Of a DNA stretch of 43,641 nucleotides, positions 7,867 through 15,387 are shown in pieces. How positions within the stretch are numbered: position 1 is the stretch's first letter; each line of letters starts with the position of its first letter. Source of the stretch: DATBFX01 sp036558305 (GTDB taxonomy: Bacteria > Chloroflexota > Chloroflexia > Thermomicrobiales > UBA6265); NCBI GenBank assembly GCA_036558305.1, contig DATBFX010000481.1:1-43641 (forward strand), given 5' to 3'. The translations under genes and the position numbers were made by a program. A model generated the notes under the pieces. It was not told where the DNA came from. It was given only the letters and a program-made list of their open reading frames with translations, and did no database searches.

Positions 7867-7950
7867 GTCCGAAATCGCGCTCGGTTCCAAACCCGGGGAC
7901 GACGCACAAGGGCAGATTTGGCCCGGGATAACCACGACTGAGACCATTCG

Positions 7951-8073
7951 CCCCGTCGTCATTCCGAGCGGAGCCGAGGAATCTCTTTCCGCAACAGGAG
8001 ACGTGCCAACGAGGCCGACGCCGCCGCCCTCGCTCCGGGCGATTCCTCGGCTCCGCTCGGAATGACGACGGGG
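7951..8073. repeat. Element J: perfect 33-bp inverted repeat (GTCATTCCGAGCGGAG type)
   Basis: The arms at 7951-7983 and 8041-8073 are perfectly complementary over 33 bp, with a 57-bp spacer. The core GTCATTCCGAGCGGAG followed by CCGAGGAATC is a motif dispersed in several bacterial phyla. It is 62 bp past the stop of the histidine kinase gene and is the best preserved inverted repeat in the window. A diverged relative is at 33109-33217. Confidence 0.9.
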
Positions 8074-8134
8074 TTGTTGGCCGCGCTCGCGAACAATCCG
8101 GACTGGACGACGTTCCGCGTGCCCACTCGGGCCC

Positions 8135-9937
8135 TCAACACGGCAGCCGCACCGTAAACACGCTCCCCTTGCCCTCGGCGCTCTCCGCCACGATCGTGCC
8201 GCCGTGCTGCTCGACGATCTGGCGCGCTCCGGCCAGACCGACACCGGTGCCGGGGATCGTGCCGACGTTGCCGCCCCGTTGAAACGGCGCGAACACCTGC
8301 GGCAGATCCGACAGTGGTATCCCGACCCCCTCGTCGGCGACCGAGACGACCGCCCACTCGCCGCTGCCGTCCCGCTCGCCGCAGATCCGCACCGTCACCG
8401 TCCCGCCCGCCGGGCTGTACTTCACCGCGTTGCCGATCAGGTTGTCCAGCACCCGCTCCAACCGCGCCCGGTCCCATTCGCCGACGATCTGCCGCTCGTC
8501 CCCCTCCACCACGATCTGGTGCCGCCGCGTCGTCTGCTGGTGCACCCCCACTCGCTCCACCACCAGCGCCGGCAGGTCGACCGGTTCGCGCTGCAGATCC
8601 AGCTCCTCGCCCATCTGCAACCGTGCCACGTCGAGCAACTCCGTCAGTTGCGCCGCCATCCGGCTCGCCGCCGCGTCGATCTTGGCCAACCCGTCGCCCA
8701 TCTCGGTCGGGGACGATCCGGCCCGCCGCGCCTTCAACTGCAACAACTGGGCGTGGCCGCGGATCACCGTCAACGGACTCTTGAGGTCGTGCGAGACCGA
8801 CGCCAGCAACGCCTCCCGCGCCCGCTCCGCCTGCTTCCGCTCGGTCACGTCCTGGATCGTGCCGACCACCCGCTGTTTTTCGCCCTCCGAGCCGAAGACG
8901 ATCTCGCCCTCCGCGTGCAGCACCCGCTCGCTCCCGTCCGGCCGCACGATCCGGTGATCGAGACTGAACCGCTCGCCCGTGTAGAGTGCGTCGTGCACGG
9001 CCTGATCGACCGTCGCACGGTCGTCGGGGTGGATTCCGCGCAAGAAAATGTTCCAGGTCGGCAGGAATGCTTTCGGTTCGTACCCGAAGATGCGAAACGC
9101 CTCGTCCGACCAGCCCTGATCGCCCGTCGCCAGATTCCAGTCCCAACTTCCCAGGTGCGCCACCCGCTGCGCCTCCAGCAGGGCGGCCTCCGTGTCCCGC
9201 AACGCCTCCTCCGCCAGTTTGCGGTTCTCGATCGCCCGTGCCAACGACACATAGACCGCCACCGACGGAATCAACAGCAGGAACAGTGTCCAGGCATACG
9301 TCGAGATCAGCACCGCCCCGATGATGCCGAGGCCGATCTGCGCCAGTTGCGTCAACCGCTCCGCCGGGTCGCCATAGATCACCGCCTGCGACCACGCTCT
9401 GGGCACCGATTCGCCAGTCTGCAGCGCGACCATCGTCGCCACCGCGAGGTCGGTCACCAGCATCATCACGATCCCGGCGGCCAGGATCAGCAGGCCCATC
9501 AGCGGACGGAAATCGTGGGCGTCGATCTGCCACCCCCCCAGGTGCAATACGGCCGAGCCGGCCGCCGCCTGCAACATCGCCTGGGAGGCGTTAAAGACCG
9601 TCTGCGCCGCGTCTTCGTGCCGAATCCGATGGGCTACTGCCGTCCCAATTCCCGCCACCAGGATCGCCACCCCCGGCGGCAGCGTCAGGATCGCCGCGAT
9701 CACGACACTGGTATCGAGGTAGAGATGGGTCTTGAAGGAGATCGGCAGCGGGAACAACCACGCAACCGTGACCAACGCCGTTAGCGCAATCGCCAGCGCG
9801 GCTTGCGTCCGAGTGGGCAGATCGTGGTTCTGGATCATTTGGATCAGCGCATAAAGGGCAATCGCCAGGGCAGAGCCTGTCAGCGCGGCGATGTAGCGTC
9901 GCGCCGCTGGACGAAGCCGAAACGTGTTGGTCGCCAC
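8135..9937 (-). CDS. Orphan membrane PAS sensor histidine kinase
   Basis: Starting from GTG at 9937 the product has 600 residues. The N-terminal 240 or so form six to seven membrane helices of a MASE-like sensor. A PAS/PAC domain follows (GSWDWNLATG to QRVVGTIQDVTERKQ), then a HisKA dimerisation helix with phospho-accepting His in LASVSHDLKSPL, and a HATPase_c domain (N box DNLIGNAVKYSP, G1 box DEGVGIP, G2 GTGVGLAGARQI). No response regulator gene is nearby. The reading frame stays open upstream to 10051, but that stretch looks non-coding. The kinase core is closely similar to the one encoded at 27628-29691. Confidence 0.9.
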   Translation of the reverse strand: MATNTFRLRPAARRYIAALTGSALAIALYALIQMIQNHDLPTRTQAALAIALTALVTVAWLFPLPISFKTHLYLDTSVVIAAILTLPPGVAILVAGIGTAVAHRIRHEDAAQTVFNASQAMLQAAAGSAVLHLGGWQIDAHDFRPLMGLLILAAGIVMMLVTDLAVATMVALQTGESVPRAWSQAVIYGDPAERLTQLAQIGLGIIGAVLISTYAWTLFLLLIPSVAVYVSLARAIENRKLAEEALRDTEAALLEAQRVAHLGSWDWNLATGDQGWSDEAFRIFGYEPKAFLPTWNIFLRGIHPDDRATVDQAVHDALYTGERFSLDHRIVRPDGSERVLHAEGEIVFGSEGEKQRVVGTIQDVTERKQAERAREALLASVSHDLKSPLTVIRGHAQLLQLKARRAGSSPTEMGDGLAKIDAAASRMAAQLTELLDVARLQMGEELDLQREPVDLPALVVERVGVHQQTTRRHQIVVEGDERQIVGEWDRARLERVLDNLIGNAVKYSPAGGTVTVRICGERDGSGEWAVVSVADEGVGIPLSDLPQVFAPFQRGGNVGTIPGTGVGLAGARQIVEQHGGTIVAESAEGKGSVFTVRLPC

Positions 9938-10159
9938 GACCGCCCGACCCCCGTTGCGGTACCCACGCGGACTGCACGACGCAGCATAGCCGTTCCGTTC
10001 TCGATCGGGTATGCCCAGATTGGTCCGGGTCGCGCTCCACCGGATCGCCACCGGCGTAGACGCCGCCGTCGCTCGCCGCTAAGATGGTGGTCTACCGACG
10101 GGGGCGACCTGACGCCCCACCAGGTCTCGAACCGTCCGACGCCCGGAAAGGACCCGGCC
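9938..10159. other. Divergent intergenic region between histidine kinase and secreted protein genes
   Basis: The two genes are transcribed away from this 222-bp stretch, so both promoters should lie here. I see no convincing -35/-10 pair. The plus-strand gene has GGAAAGGA as ribosome site at 10145-10152. Confidence 0.4.
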
Positions 10160-10768
10160 GTGGCATCCACCCTGCGCCGCCTCCTCCTGGTCATGCTCGT
10201 GCTGTCCGGTCTCGTCCCCATTCTGCCTGCCTCCGCCCAGGACGCGCCCGCCGATCCGACCGCCGCCTATCTCCCCGCCGCCGCCACCCTCGGCGACGGT
10301 TGGGCGCTCGCCAGCACCGGCAGTCTGGGGTTGCCGACCGAGTTGTTCCGGGCCGGCACCCTGGGCGTCTTCACCGGTCCCGCCGGCGCCCGCATCCTCG
10401 CCGCCGTCATGCTCGTCACCGAGTCCCGCGTCGCCGTCCGCCGCTCCTGGGAGGCGGCGACCGACCTCTTCCACAAGTACTCCGGCGAATTGGCGTACGA
10501 TCCGGATCGCGACGACATCCTCGACCGCCTGCCGCTTCCCGCCGGCTGCGTCGAGGCCAAGCGGATCGACGGCACGGCCCGTCAACTCGGTCTCGACACC
10601 GGCATCCCGATGGGCCTCACCCTTTGCGCCGCCGACCCCGACGTCATCCTCCTCGTCGTCGTCTCCGGTCCCCTCGGGCACCTGACCGGCTACGAGGCGT
10701 CCGACGCCGTCGCCTCCCTCATGCTCGGTGCCGCCGGTCTCCCCGCCGCCACGCCCACCACCGGCTAA
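10160..10768 (+). CDS. Secreted protein of unknown function
   Basis: GTG at 10160, seven bases after GGAAAGGA, opens a 202-residue protein. The first 28 residues are a Sec signal peptide (Arg-rich start, LLLVMLVLSGLVPILP core, ASAQD cleavage region). The mature part is a compact domain with two cysteines (PAGCVEAKR and MGLTLCAADPD), about 75 residues apart in a region of predicted strands, which could form a disulfide. I do not recognise the family. It is followed 4 bp later by another small gene on the same strand. Confidence 0.7.
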   Translation: MASTLRRLLLVMLVLSGLVPILPASAQDAPADPTAAYLPAAATLGDGWALASTGSLGLPTELFRAGTLGVFTGPAGARILAAVMLVTESRVAVRRSWEAATDLFHKYSGELAYDPDRDDILDRLPLPAGCVEAKRIDGTARQLGLDTGIPMGLTLCAADPDVILLVVVSGPLGHLTGYEASDAVASLMLGAAGLPAATPTTG

Positions 10769-10772
10769 CCGC

Positions 10773-11039
10773 ATGGGCGAACCGTCTCCCTCCCACCACC
10801 AGTCCGACGACCCCGCCGACGACCCGGCCGATGCGATCTACGGCGTCCCTGCCGACGCCGACCGCTCCCTGGGGGACCTGATCAGCCCCGACGACTGGCG
10901 CCTCTACCACCTGATGCGCGAAATTCCCGACGAGGACCGTGCCCGCGTCATCGCCTTCGCGGAGTTGCTGTTCAATCTGCGCGCAGGCCGCCGCTGGGCG
11001 GATGAAGGCGGAAGGCGGAAGGCGGAAGGCGGGGGGTAG
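10773..11039 (+). CDS. Small acidic protein of unknown function, C-terminus read through a repeat
   Basis: ATG at 10773 lies 4 bp after the preceding stop. The 88-residue product is acidic and hydrophilic at first, followed by a helical segment (LGDLISPDDWRLYHLMREIP, then DEDRARVIAFAELLFNLR). The last twelve or so residues (DEGGRRKAEGGG) are encoded by the left arm of repeat element B, which also supplies the stop codon. The original C-terminus was therefore altered by the repeat. No known domain is recognised. Confidence 0.55.
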   Translation: MGEPSPSHHQSDDPADDPADAIYGVPADADRSLGDLISPDDWRLYHLMREIPDEDRARVIAFAELLFNLRAGRRWADEGGRRKAEGGG

Positions 11040-11101
11040 GTCGCTCAACGCGAGGCGCGTGGTACCGTGTGCCCCGTCGTCCCGCCTTCCGCCTTCCGCC
11101 C
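11005..11101. repeat. Element B: inverted GGCGGAA heptamer arrays
   Basis: Left arm 11005-11032: tandem AAGGCGG/GGCGGAA units (about four). Right arm 11081-11101: three inverted units (CCGCCTT). The spacer is 48 bp. The left arm overlaps the 3' end of the 10773 gene and the right arm ends 18 bp before the allB start, leaving just room for the AAAGGA ribosome site. Element D at 25311-25387 uses the same unit. Confidence 0.9.
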
Positions 11102-11118
11102 TTAGTAAAGGACCGCGT

Positions 11119-12537
11119 ATGCCACAAACCACCGTCATCGAAGGCGGCACCCTCGTCGGCGACACCTTCAACCTGCGCGGCGATCTGGTGCTGGAAGGGG
11201 AGCGCATCGTCGGCATCACCACCGATGCCCGCGGCATGCTCGCCGACGAGCGGATCGATGCGACCGGGTTACTGGTCATGCCCGGCGGCATCGACGTCCA
11301 CACCCACTTCCGCGAACCGGAGGAGTTCACCAAGGAAGGGTTCACGACCGGCAGTGCCGGTGCGGCCGCGGGCGGGATCACGACGGTCGTCGAGATGCCC
11401 CAGGCCGACCCGACGACCGTCACCGCCGAACAGTTCCGCGCCAAACGCGACCGCATCCGCAAGACCTCGTTCGTCGACATGGCCCTCTGGGGCGGCATCA
11501 TCGGCGAACCGCGCCAGGACGAAGACGACCTCCGCGACCTCGCGCGGGAGGGCGCGGCTGCCTTCAAGTCGTTCATGGCCTCCTCCAGTCCCTCCTTTCC
11601 GGCGGTCGACGCCGACAAACTCCACTGGGCGATGCGGATCGTCGCCGAAACGGGGCTCCCCTACGGGCTCCACGCCGAGGACGACGTCCTCCTCGCCGCC
11701 GGTCTCCGCCGCGTCCAGGCGGCCGGGCGCAAGGACCCGCTTGCCCACGCCGAGTCGCGCCCGCCGCTCGTCGAAGCGGTCGCCGTCAACACCGCCCTTT
11801 ACCTGGCGGAAGTCACCGGCTGCTGGGTCCACATCTGCCACTGCGCCGCCGCCGACGCCCTCCGCCTGATCGTCGAGGCCCGCGCCCGCGGCGTCCGCGT
11901 CACCGTCGAAACCTGCCCGCAGTACCTCGCCCTCAACACCGACGATCTGGTCAATCTACGCGGCTTCGGCCGCTGCGCCCCCGCCCTCCGCGACCAGGCG
12001 GAGGTCGACGCCATCTGGCCCTACGTTCTCGACGAGACGATCGACCTCGTCTGCTCCGACCACTGCGGTTTCACCGCCGAGAGCAAGCAAGCGGGCGCCG
12101 ACGACATCTTCAAAGCCCCGCTCGGTCTGGCGGGCGTTCAGACCCTCCTCTCCGTTTTCTACGACGGCGCGGTCAACCAGCGAGGGATGGACGCCAGCCA
12201 GTTCGTCCGCCAGATGGCGACCAATCCCGCCCGGGTCTTCGGACTCTATCCCCGCAAGGGCACCCTCAACATCGGCGCCGACGCCGACCTCGTCCTCTTC
12301 GACCCCGCCCGCGCCTGGACCGCCCGCGGCGAAGACATGCTCCACAAGCAGAAGTGGACCCCATTCGAGGGCAAAACCATCACCGGCCGCGTCGTCCGCA
12401 CCATCCGCCGCGGCGAAACCATCTTCGACGACGCCCGCGACGGCGCCGGCCGCACCCCGGCCGCACCCGGTTCCGGCCGCTTTCTGCCGCGCGGCTACGG
12501 CGAGAACGTCGAGTTTAGTGGTTTGGGATTAGTATAA
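11119..12537 (+). CDS. allB: Allantoinase / cyclic amidohydrolase of the AllB type
   Basis: A 472-residue metal-dependent amidohydrolase, full length for allantoinase or dihydropyrimidinase. Metal ligands are visible in order: DVHTHFREP (His61, His63), the carboxylated lysine in AAFKSFM (Lys150), GLHAED (His185), VHICHCA (His238, His241) and CSDHCG (Asp314). VETCPQYL and SRPPLVEA are allantoinase-like rather than dihydroorotase-like. It would open the hydantoin ring of allantoin in purine breakdown. No other purine genes are adjacent, so a hydantoinase role remains possible. The start at ATG 11119 follows AAAGGA. The stop TAA lies within the palindrome that precedes the toxin-antitoxin genes. 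Confidence 0.85.
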   Translation: MPQTTVIEGGTLVGDTFNLRGDLVLEGERIVGITTDARGMLADERIDATGLLVMPGGIDVHTHFREPEEFTKEGFTTGSAGAAAGGITTVVEMPQADPTTVTAEQFRAKRDRIRKTSFVDMALWGGIIGEPRQDEDDLRDLAREGAAAFKSFMASSSPSFPAVDADKLHWAMRIVAETGLPYGLHAEDDVLLAAGLRRVQAAGRKDPLAHAESRPPLVEAVAVNTALYLAEVTGCWVHICHCAAADALRLIVEARARGVRVTVETCPQYLALNTDDLVNLRGFGRCAPALRDQAEVDAIWPYVLDETIDLVCSDHCGFTAESKQAGADDIFKAPLGLAGVQTLLSVFYDGAVNQRGMDASQFVRQMATNPARVFGLYPRKGTLNIGADADLVLFDPARAWTARGEDMLHKQKWTPFEGKTITGRVVRTIRRGETIFDDARDGAGRTPAAPGSGRFLPRGYGENVEFSGLGLV

Positions 12538-12552
12538 TTCTGCTTATACTAA
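12529..12552 (+). promoter_or_regulatory. Perfect 24-bp palindrome at the mntA promoter, candidate operator
   Basis: The 9-bp arm TTAGTATAA at 12529-12537 and its exact complement at 12544-12552 flank 6 bp. The left arm contains TATAAT (12533-12538), a consensus -10 box; the start site would then fall in the right arm, 15 bp before the mntA ATG at 12560. Such AT-rich palindromes in a GC-rich genome suggest an operator. Autoregulation by the encoded antitoxin complex is inferred. The left arm also includes the allB stop codon. Confidence 0.65.
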
Positions 12553-12559
12553 CTCCGAT

Positions 12560-12898
12560 ATGGAGCAGGCCGTGGACGTTGCCTCCCAATTGAAGATCGC
12601 CCTTCCGACGGACGAGATCGCGGCATTCTGCCGGCGATGGCGGATCACCGAATTGTCCGTCTTCGGCTCGGTTCTGCGGGACGACTTTCGCCCGGAGAGC
12701 GATGTCGATTTTCTCGTCACGTTCGCTCTCGAGGCGCGCACGACCTTGCTCGATCTGGTCGAGATGGAGGAGGAACTCGCGGCACTCTTGGGCCGCGACG
12801 TGGATATCGTTTCACGTCGCGGCGTTGAACGCAGCAAGAATTGGATCCGGCGCCAAGCGATTCTCGGAAGCGCGGACCCGATCTATGTCGCGGGATGA
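12560..12898 (+). CDS. mntA: MNT-domain antitoxin, minimal nucleotidyltransferase
   Basis: A 112-residue polymerase-beta type nucleotidyltransferase. GSVLRDDFRPESDVDFLV holds the GS pair (36-37) and the two metal-binding aspartates (Asp48, Asp50). In characterised MntA/HepT modules this enzyme adds AMP units to a tyrosine in the HEPN toxin's RX4HXY motif and so disarms it. The gene overlaps the next by 14 bp, the usual arrangement. Codon use is less GC-biased than in neighbouring genes, which fits a mobile TA module. Confidence 0.9.
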   Translation: MEQAVDVASQLKIALPTDEIAAFCRRWRITELSVFGSVLRDDFRPESDVDFLVTFALEARTTLLDLVEMEEELAALLGRDVDIVSRRGVERSKNWIRRQAILGSADPIYVAG

Positions 12899-13246
12899 GG
12901 CGACGCTACTCGACATCGTCAACTTCTCGCGCCGAATCGTCAGTCTTACGAGTAACTGGGCGCGCGAAGACTTCGAGGGCGATGAACTCAAGCAGCTTTC
13001 CATCCTTCACCTGTTCACGCTGCTTGGCGAAGCCGTTCGAAGGTTGTCTGGCGAGTTGCGAGACGCCCATGCAAACATCGCTTGGGCTCGGATCGTCGGT
13101 ATGCGGAATCACTTGATCCACGATTACGATGATGTCGATCGCGATCTTGTCTGGACCACCGCGGTGACGTCGTTCCCGAATTCCTCCGCCGAATTGATGC
13201 CCTGGCACACAAACCCGGGGAAACGGTCGACACGTATGACGAATAA
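12885..13246 (+). pseudogene. hepT: HepT-like HEPN toxin with a late frameshift
   Basis: Reading from ATG 12885, residues 1-90 are a normal HEPN (DUF86) RNase: GEAVRRLS in the middle and the catalytic and AMPylation motif RNHLIHDY (Arg74, His79, Tyr81). After VDRDLVWTT the frame goes off into unrelated residues and stops at 13289. In the next frame the expected C-terminus is present, GDVVPEFLRRIDALAHKPGE, ending at TAA 13244-13246. One base appears to be missing at 13161-13163. The active site lies before the break, so a shortened product could retain some activity. It may be inactivated, a sequencing error, or rescued by slippage. Confidence 0.8.
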
Positions 13247-13285
13247 CGTGTCTTGCGCCTCTCGACGAAGCATTGTTTCATCCCG

Positions 13286-14533
13286 GTGACCGCCCTCCTC
13301 AGCATCGCCATCGTCGCCGCGACCCTCGCCCTGATCCTGATCCGCCCGCGCGGCATCTCGGAAGCCTGGGTCGCCGCCGGCGGCGCGGCGGCGATGGTGC
13401 TGCTCGGCCCGATGCGCCTCGGCGACGTGCCCGACGTCATCCGCGAGACCGCCGACGTGCTCTTCTTTCTTGCCGGGATGATGGTGTTGACGGTCCTCGT
13501 CGAGCAGGCCGGGGTCTTCGAGGTGCTGGCGGAATGGTGCGCCCGGATCGCGGGTGGCTCGGGCATCGCGCTGTTCTGCCTGGTCTTTCTCCTCGGCGCC
13601 CTCGTCACCGCGTTGCTCTCGCTCGACGTGACCGTGATCGTGCTGACGCCGATCGTCTACGCGGTGACGTTGCGCCGCGGTTTGAACGCGCTGCCGTTCA
13701 TGTTCGCCTGCACCTTCGTCGCCAACACCGCATCGCTCGTCTTCCCGATCAGCAACCTGACGAACCTCCTCGTCTACCACGAACTGGCGATCGGATTTCC
13801 CACGTTCGCGGCCCACATGTGGCTGCCAAATCTGGCCGCGGTCGTCACCAACCTCCTCGTCTTCCTCTGGCTCTTCCGCGCCCAACTCCCGCGCCGGTTC
13901 GAGACCGAGACGTTGGCACCGCTGCCGGCGGTCGATTGGTGGCTCCTCGCCGCGGCGACCGTCCTCGCGGCGACGCTGGTCGGACTCTTCGCGCTCGGTC
14001 TGACCCACCGGCCGCTCGCCTGGGCCGCGCTTGGCGGGGCGGCGATCCTGTTCGCGATCGGCACCGCGGGACACCGGATTGCGCCGCGGTCGCTCGGACG
14101 CGAGGTCGCCTGGCCGGTGCTCGTCTTCGTCGTCGGCATGCTGCTCGTCGTGCGCGGTCTCGAACGCGGTTGGCTGGACGGCGCGTCCTTCCGCGTCCCC
14201 GCGAACCCGACGGCGGCGCTCCTCTCCGGCGTCGTCGCGACCACGATCGGCAGCAACGTCGTCAACAACGTCCCGATGACGCTGTTGGCAATCCCGGTGA
14301 TCGAGCGGACGGCGGGACCGGCGCGCGATGCCCTCGCCTACGGCGTCCTCGTCGGTGCCAACATCGGCCCGACGTTGACAACCTACGGCTCGCTCGCCAC
14401 CATGCTCTGGCTGGCGATCGTGCGCCGGCGCGGTCTCGACGTCTCGACGCGAGACTACCTGCGCGTCGGTCTGCTCGGGACGCCGCCGGTCCTGGTGGCG
14501 GCGACCGCGGCGCTCTGGCTGGTGCTCCGATGA
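13286..14533 (+). CDS. ArsB/NhaD-family ion transporter
   Basis: About 415 residues with 10-12 hydrophobic helices. Signature parts are VLFFLAGMMVLTVLVEQAGVF, ALVTALLSLDVTVIVLTPIV, FVANTASLVFPISNLTNLL and GSNVVNNVPMTLLAIPV near the end, which match the two inverted halves of the ArsB/NhaD (ion transporter superfamily) fold. The substrate could be arsenite, Na+/H+ or a dicarboxylate; nothing in the neighbourhood points to arsenic. GTG at 13286 is chosen as start because the hydrophobic N-terminus begins there; a TTG at 13253 is in frame. The UspA gene overlaps its stop, so both are co-translated. Confidence 0.85.
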   Translation: MTALLSIAIVAATLALILIRPRGISEAWVAAGGAAAMVLLGPMRLGDVPDVIRETADVLFFLAGMMVLTVLVEQAGVFEVLAEWCARIAGGSGIALFCLVFLLGALVTALLSLDVTVIVLTPIVYAVTLRRGLNALPFMFACTFVANTASLVFPISNLTNLLVYHELAIGFPTFAAHMWLPNLAAVVTNLLVFLWLFRAQLPRRFETETLAPLPAVDWWLLAAATVLAATLVGLFALGLTHRPLAWAALGGAAILFAIGTAGHRIAPRSLGREVAWPVLVFVVGMLLVVRGLERGWLDGASFRVPANPTAALLSGVVATTIGSNVVNNVPMTLLAIPVIERTAGPARDALAYGVLVGANIGPTLTTYGSLATMLWLAIVRRRGLDVSTRDYLRVGLLGTPPVLVAATAALWLVLR

Positions 14534-14991
14534 CGACCGCTCTGATCTGCGTACGGGGCTACCGGGTTGCCGCCCTCCTCGACGCCGCGGCGAACGCGCT
14601 GAGCTCCGATTTGACCTGGATCGTCCTCCACGTCGTCGATACCCGCCCGCTGCACGAGGTCGACCGTGCCCTGGGTGGACTGCCCGTCCACGGTCCGGGT
14701 CGTCACCGGGTGGAAGATCGCCTGCAGCGAGCCGCCCAGGAGCAGGACGACGCCGTAAAGGCGGAGGTGGCAGCCTGGCTGCACGCTCGTGGTCGGGACG
14801 CCGAAGTCGTCGTTTCGCACGGCCGCCCGGAACAGGAGATCCTGCGGTTGGCCGACGCCCGCGGCATCGATCTGATCGCGCTCGGCAGTGAGCATCCCGG
14901 CGTCGGTCCGCACCCGCTCAGTCCGCCCGTCCGCTTTCTGATCGATCACGCGAAGTGCGACGTCTTGCTGCTGCGGCGATACGCGACGTGA
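14530..14991 (+). CDS. Universal stress protein (UspA) domain protein
   Basis: ATG at 14530 overlaps the transporter stop (ATGA). The 153-residue product has the Usp fold ending with GSEHPGVGPHPLSPPVRFLI and then HAKCDVLLLR, the characteristic nucleotide-binding C-terminal region, although the usual G-X2-G-X9-GS is modified (GPH in place of G). The long inserted helix region at 45-80 is charged. Usp proteins coupled to transporters often act as regulatory nucleotide-binding subunits, which is inferred here. Confidence 0.8.
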   Translation: MTTALICVRGYRVAALLDAAANALSSDLTWIVLHVVDTRPLHEVDRALGGLPVHGPGRHRVEDRLQRAAQEQDDAVKAEVAAWLHARGRDAEVVVSHGRPEQEILRLADARGIDLIALGSEHPGVGPHPLSPPVRFLIDHAKCDVLLLRRYAT

Positions 14992-15046
14992 GGCGATCGG
15001 TGGTCGTAATGAACACCGATCCGGCAGACTGCGGTATGATCGCGTC

Positions 15047-15071
15047 TCGGTTCGGCAAAACCGTCCGAGAA
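15047..15071. repeat. Small hairpin before the second MNT gene
   Basis: CTCGG and CGG pair with CCG and CCGAG around a CAAAA loop, directly between a TATGAT box (about 15036-15041) and the AAGGGG ribosome site of the MNT gene at 15082. It could be an operator or an mRNA leader structure. Confidence 0.35.
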
Positions 15072-15081
15072 GGGGACGACG

Positions 15082-15387
15082 ATGGTCTCGTCCGCACTCG
15101 ATCTGCCGCTCGATGCGATCGCCCGCCTTTGCCGCGAATACAACGTCGAGGAGCTCTCGCTCTTCGGGTCCGTGCTGCGTGACGATTTTCGCGACGACAG
15201 CGACGTCGACATGCTCGTCCTGTTTGAGGCCGACGCGCGCATCGGCATCTTGGAGCTGGCGGCACTTCAGCGCAAGCTCGGCAACCTCGTCCATCGCAAG
15301 GTCGATCTCGTCTCAAAAAATGGCCTGAAACCGGTGATTCGGAACGAAGTCCTCGGTTCCGCGCGGGTCATCTATCTCCACCGGTGA
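15082..15387 (+). CDS. MNT-domain minimal nucleotidyltransferase (second copy, no HEPN partner)
   Basis: A 101-residue protein with GSVLRDDFRDDSDVDMLV, containing the GS pair at 29-30 and metal-binding Asp41 and Asp43. It resembles the MNT protein at 12560-12898, including the C-terminal KVDLVSKNGLKP segment. It has its own ribosome site (AAGGGG). Instead of a HEPN gene it is followed, with a GTGA overlap, by a DUF429 gene. It is either the antitoxin of an unrecognised pair or an orphan left after loss of its toxin. Confidence 0.85.
   Translation: MVSSALDLPLDAIARLCREYNVEELSLFGSVLRDDFRDDSDVDMLVLFEADARIGILELAALQRKLGNLVHRKVDLVSKNGLKPVIRNEVLGSARVIYLHR

Noticed and set aside
7623..7907. Small ORF through the 7782-7866 inverted repeat
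   Set aside because: Its sequence is set by the repeat arms, with no ribosome site and no recognisable protein.
9938..10051. N-terminal extension of the first histidine kinase to an earlier in-frame start
   Set aside because: The added 38 residues are Arg/Asn-rich and unlike a membrane sensor start; GTG 9937 lies directly before the membrane region.
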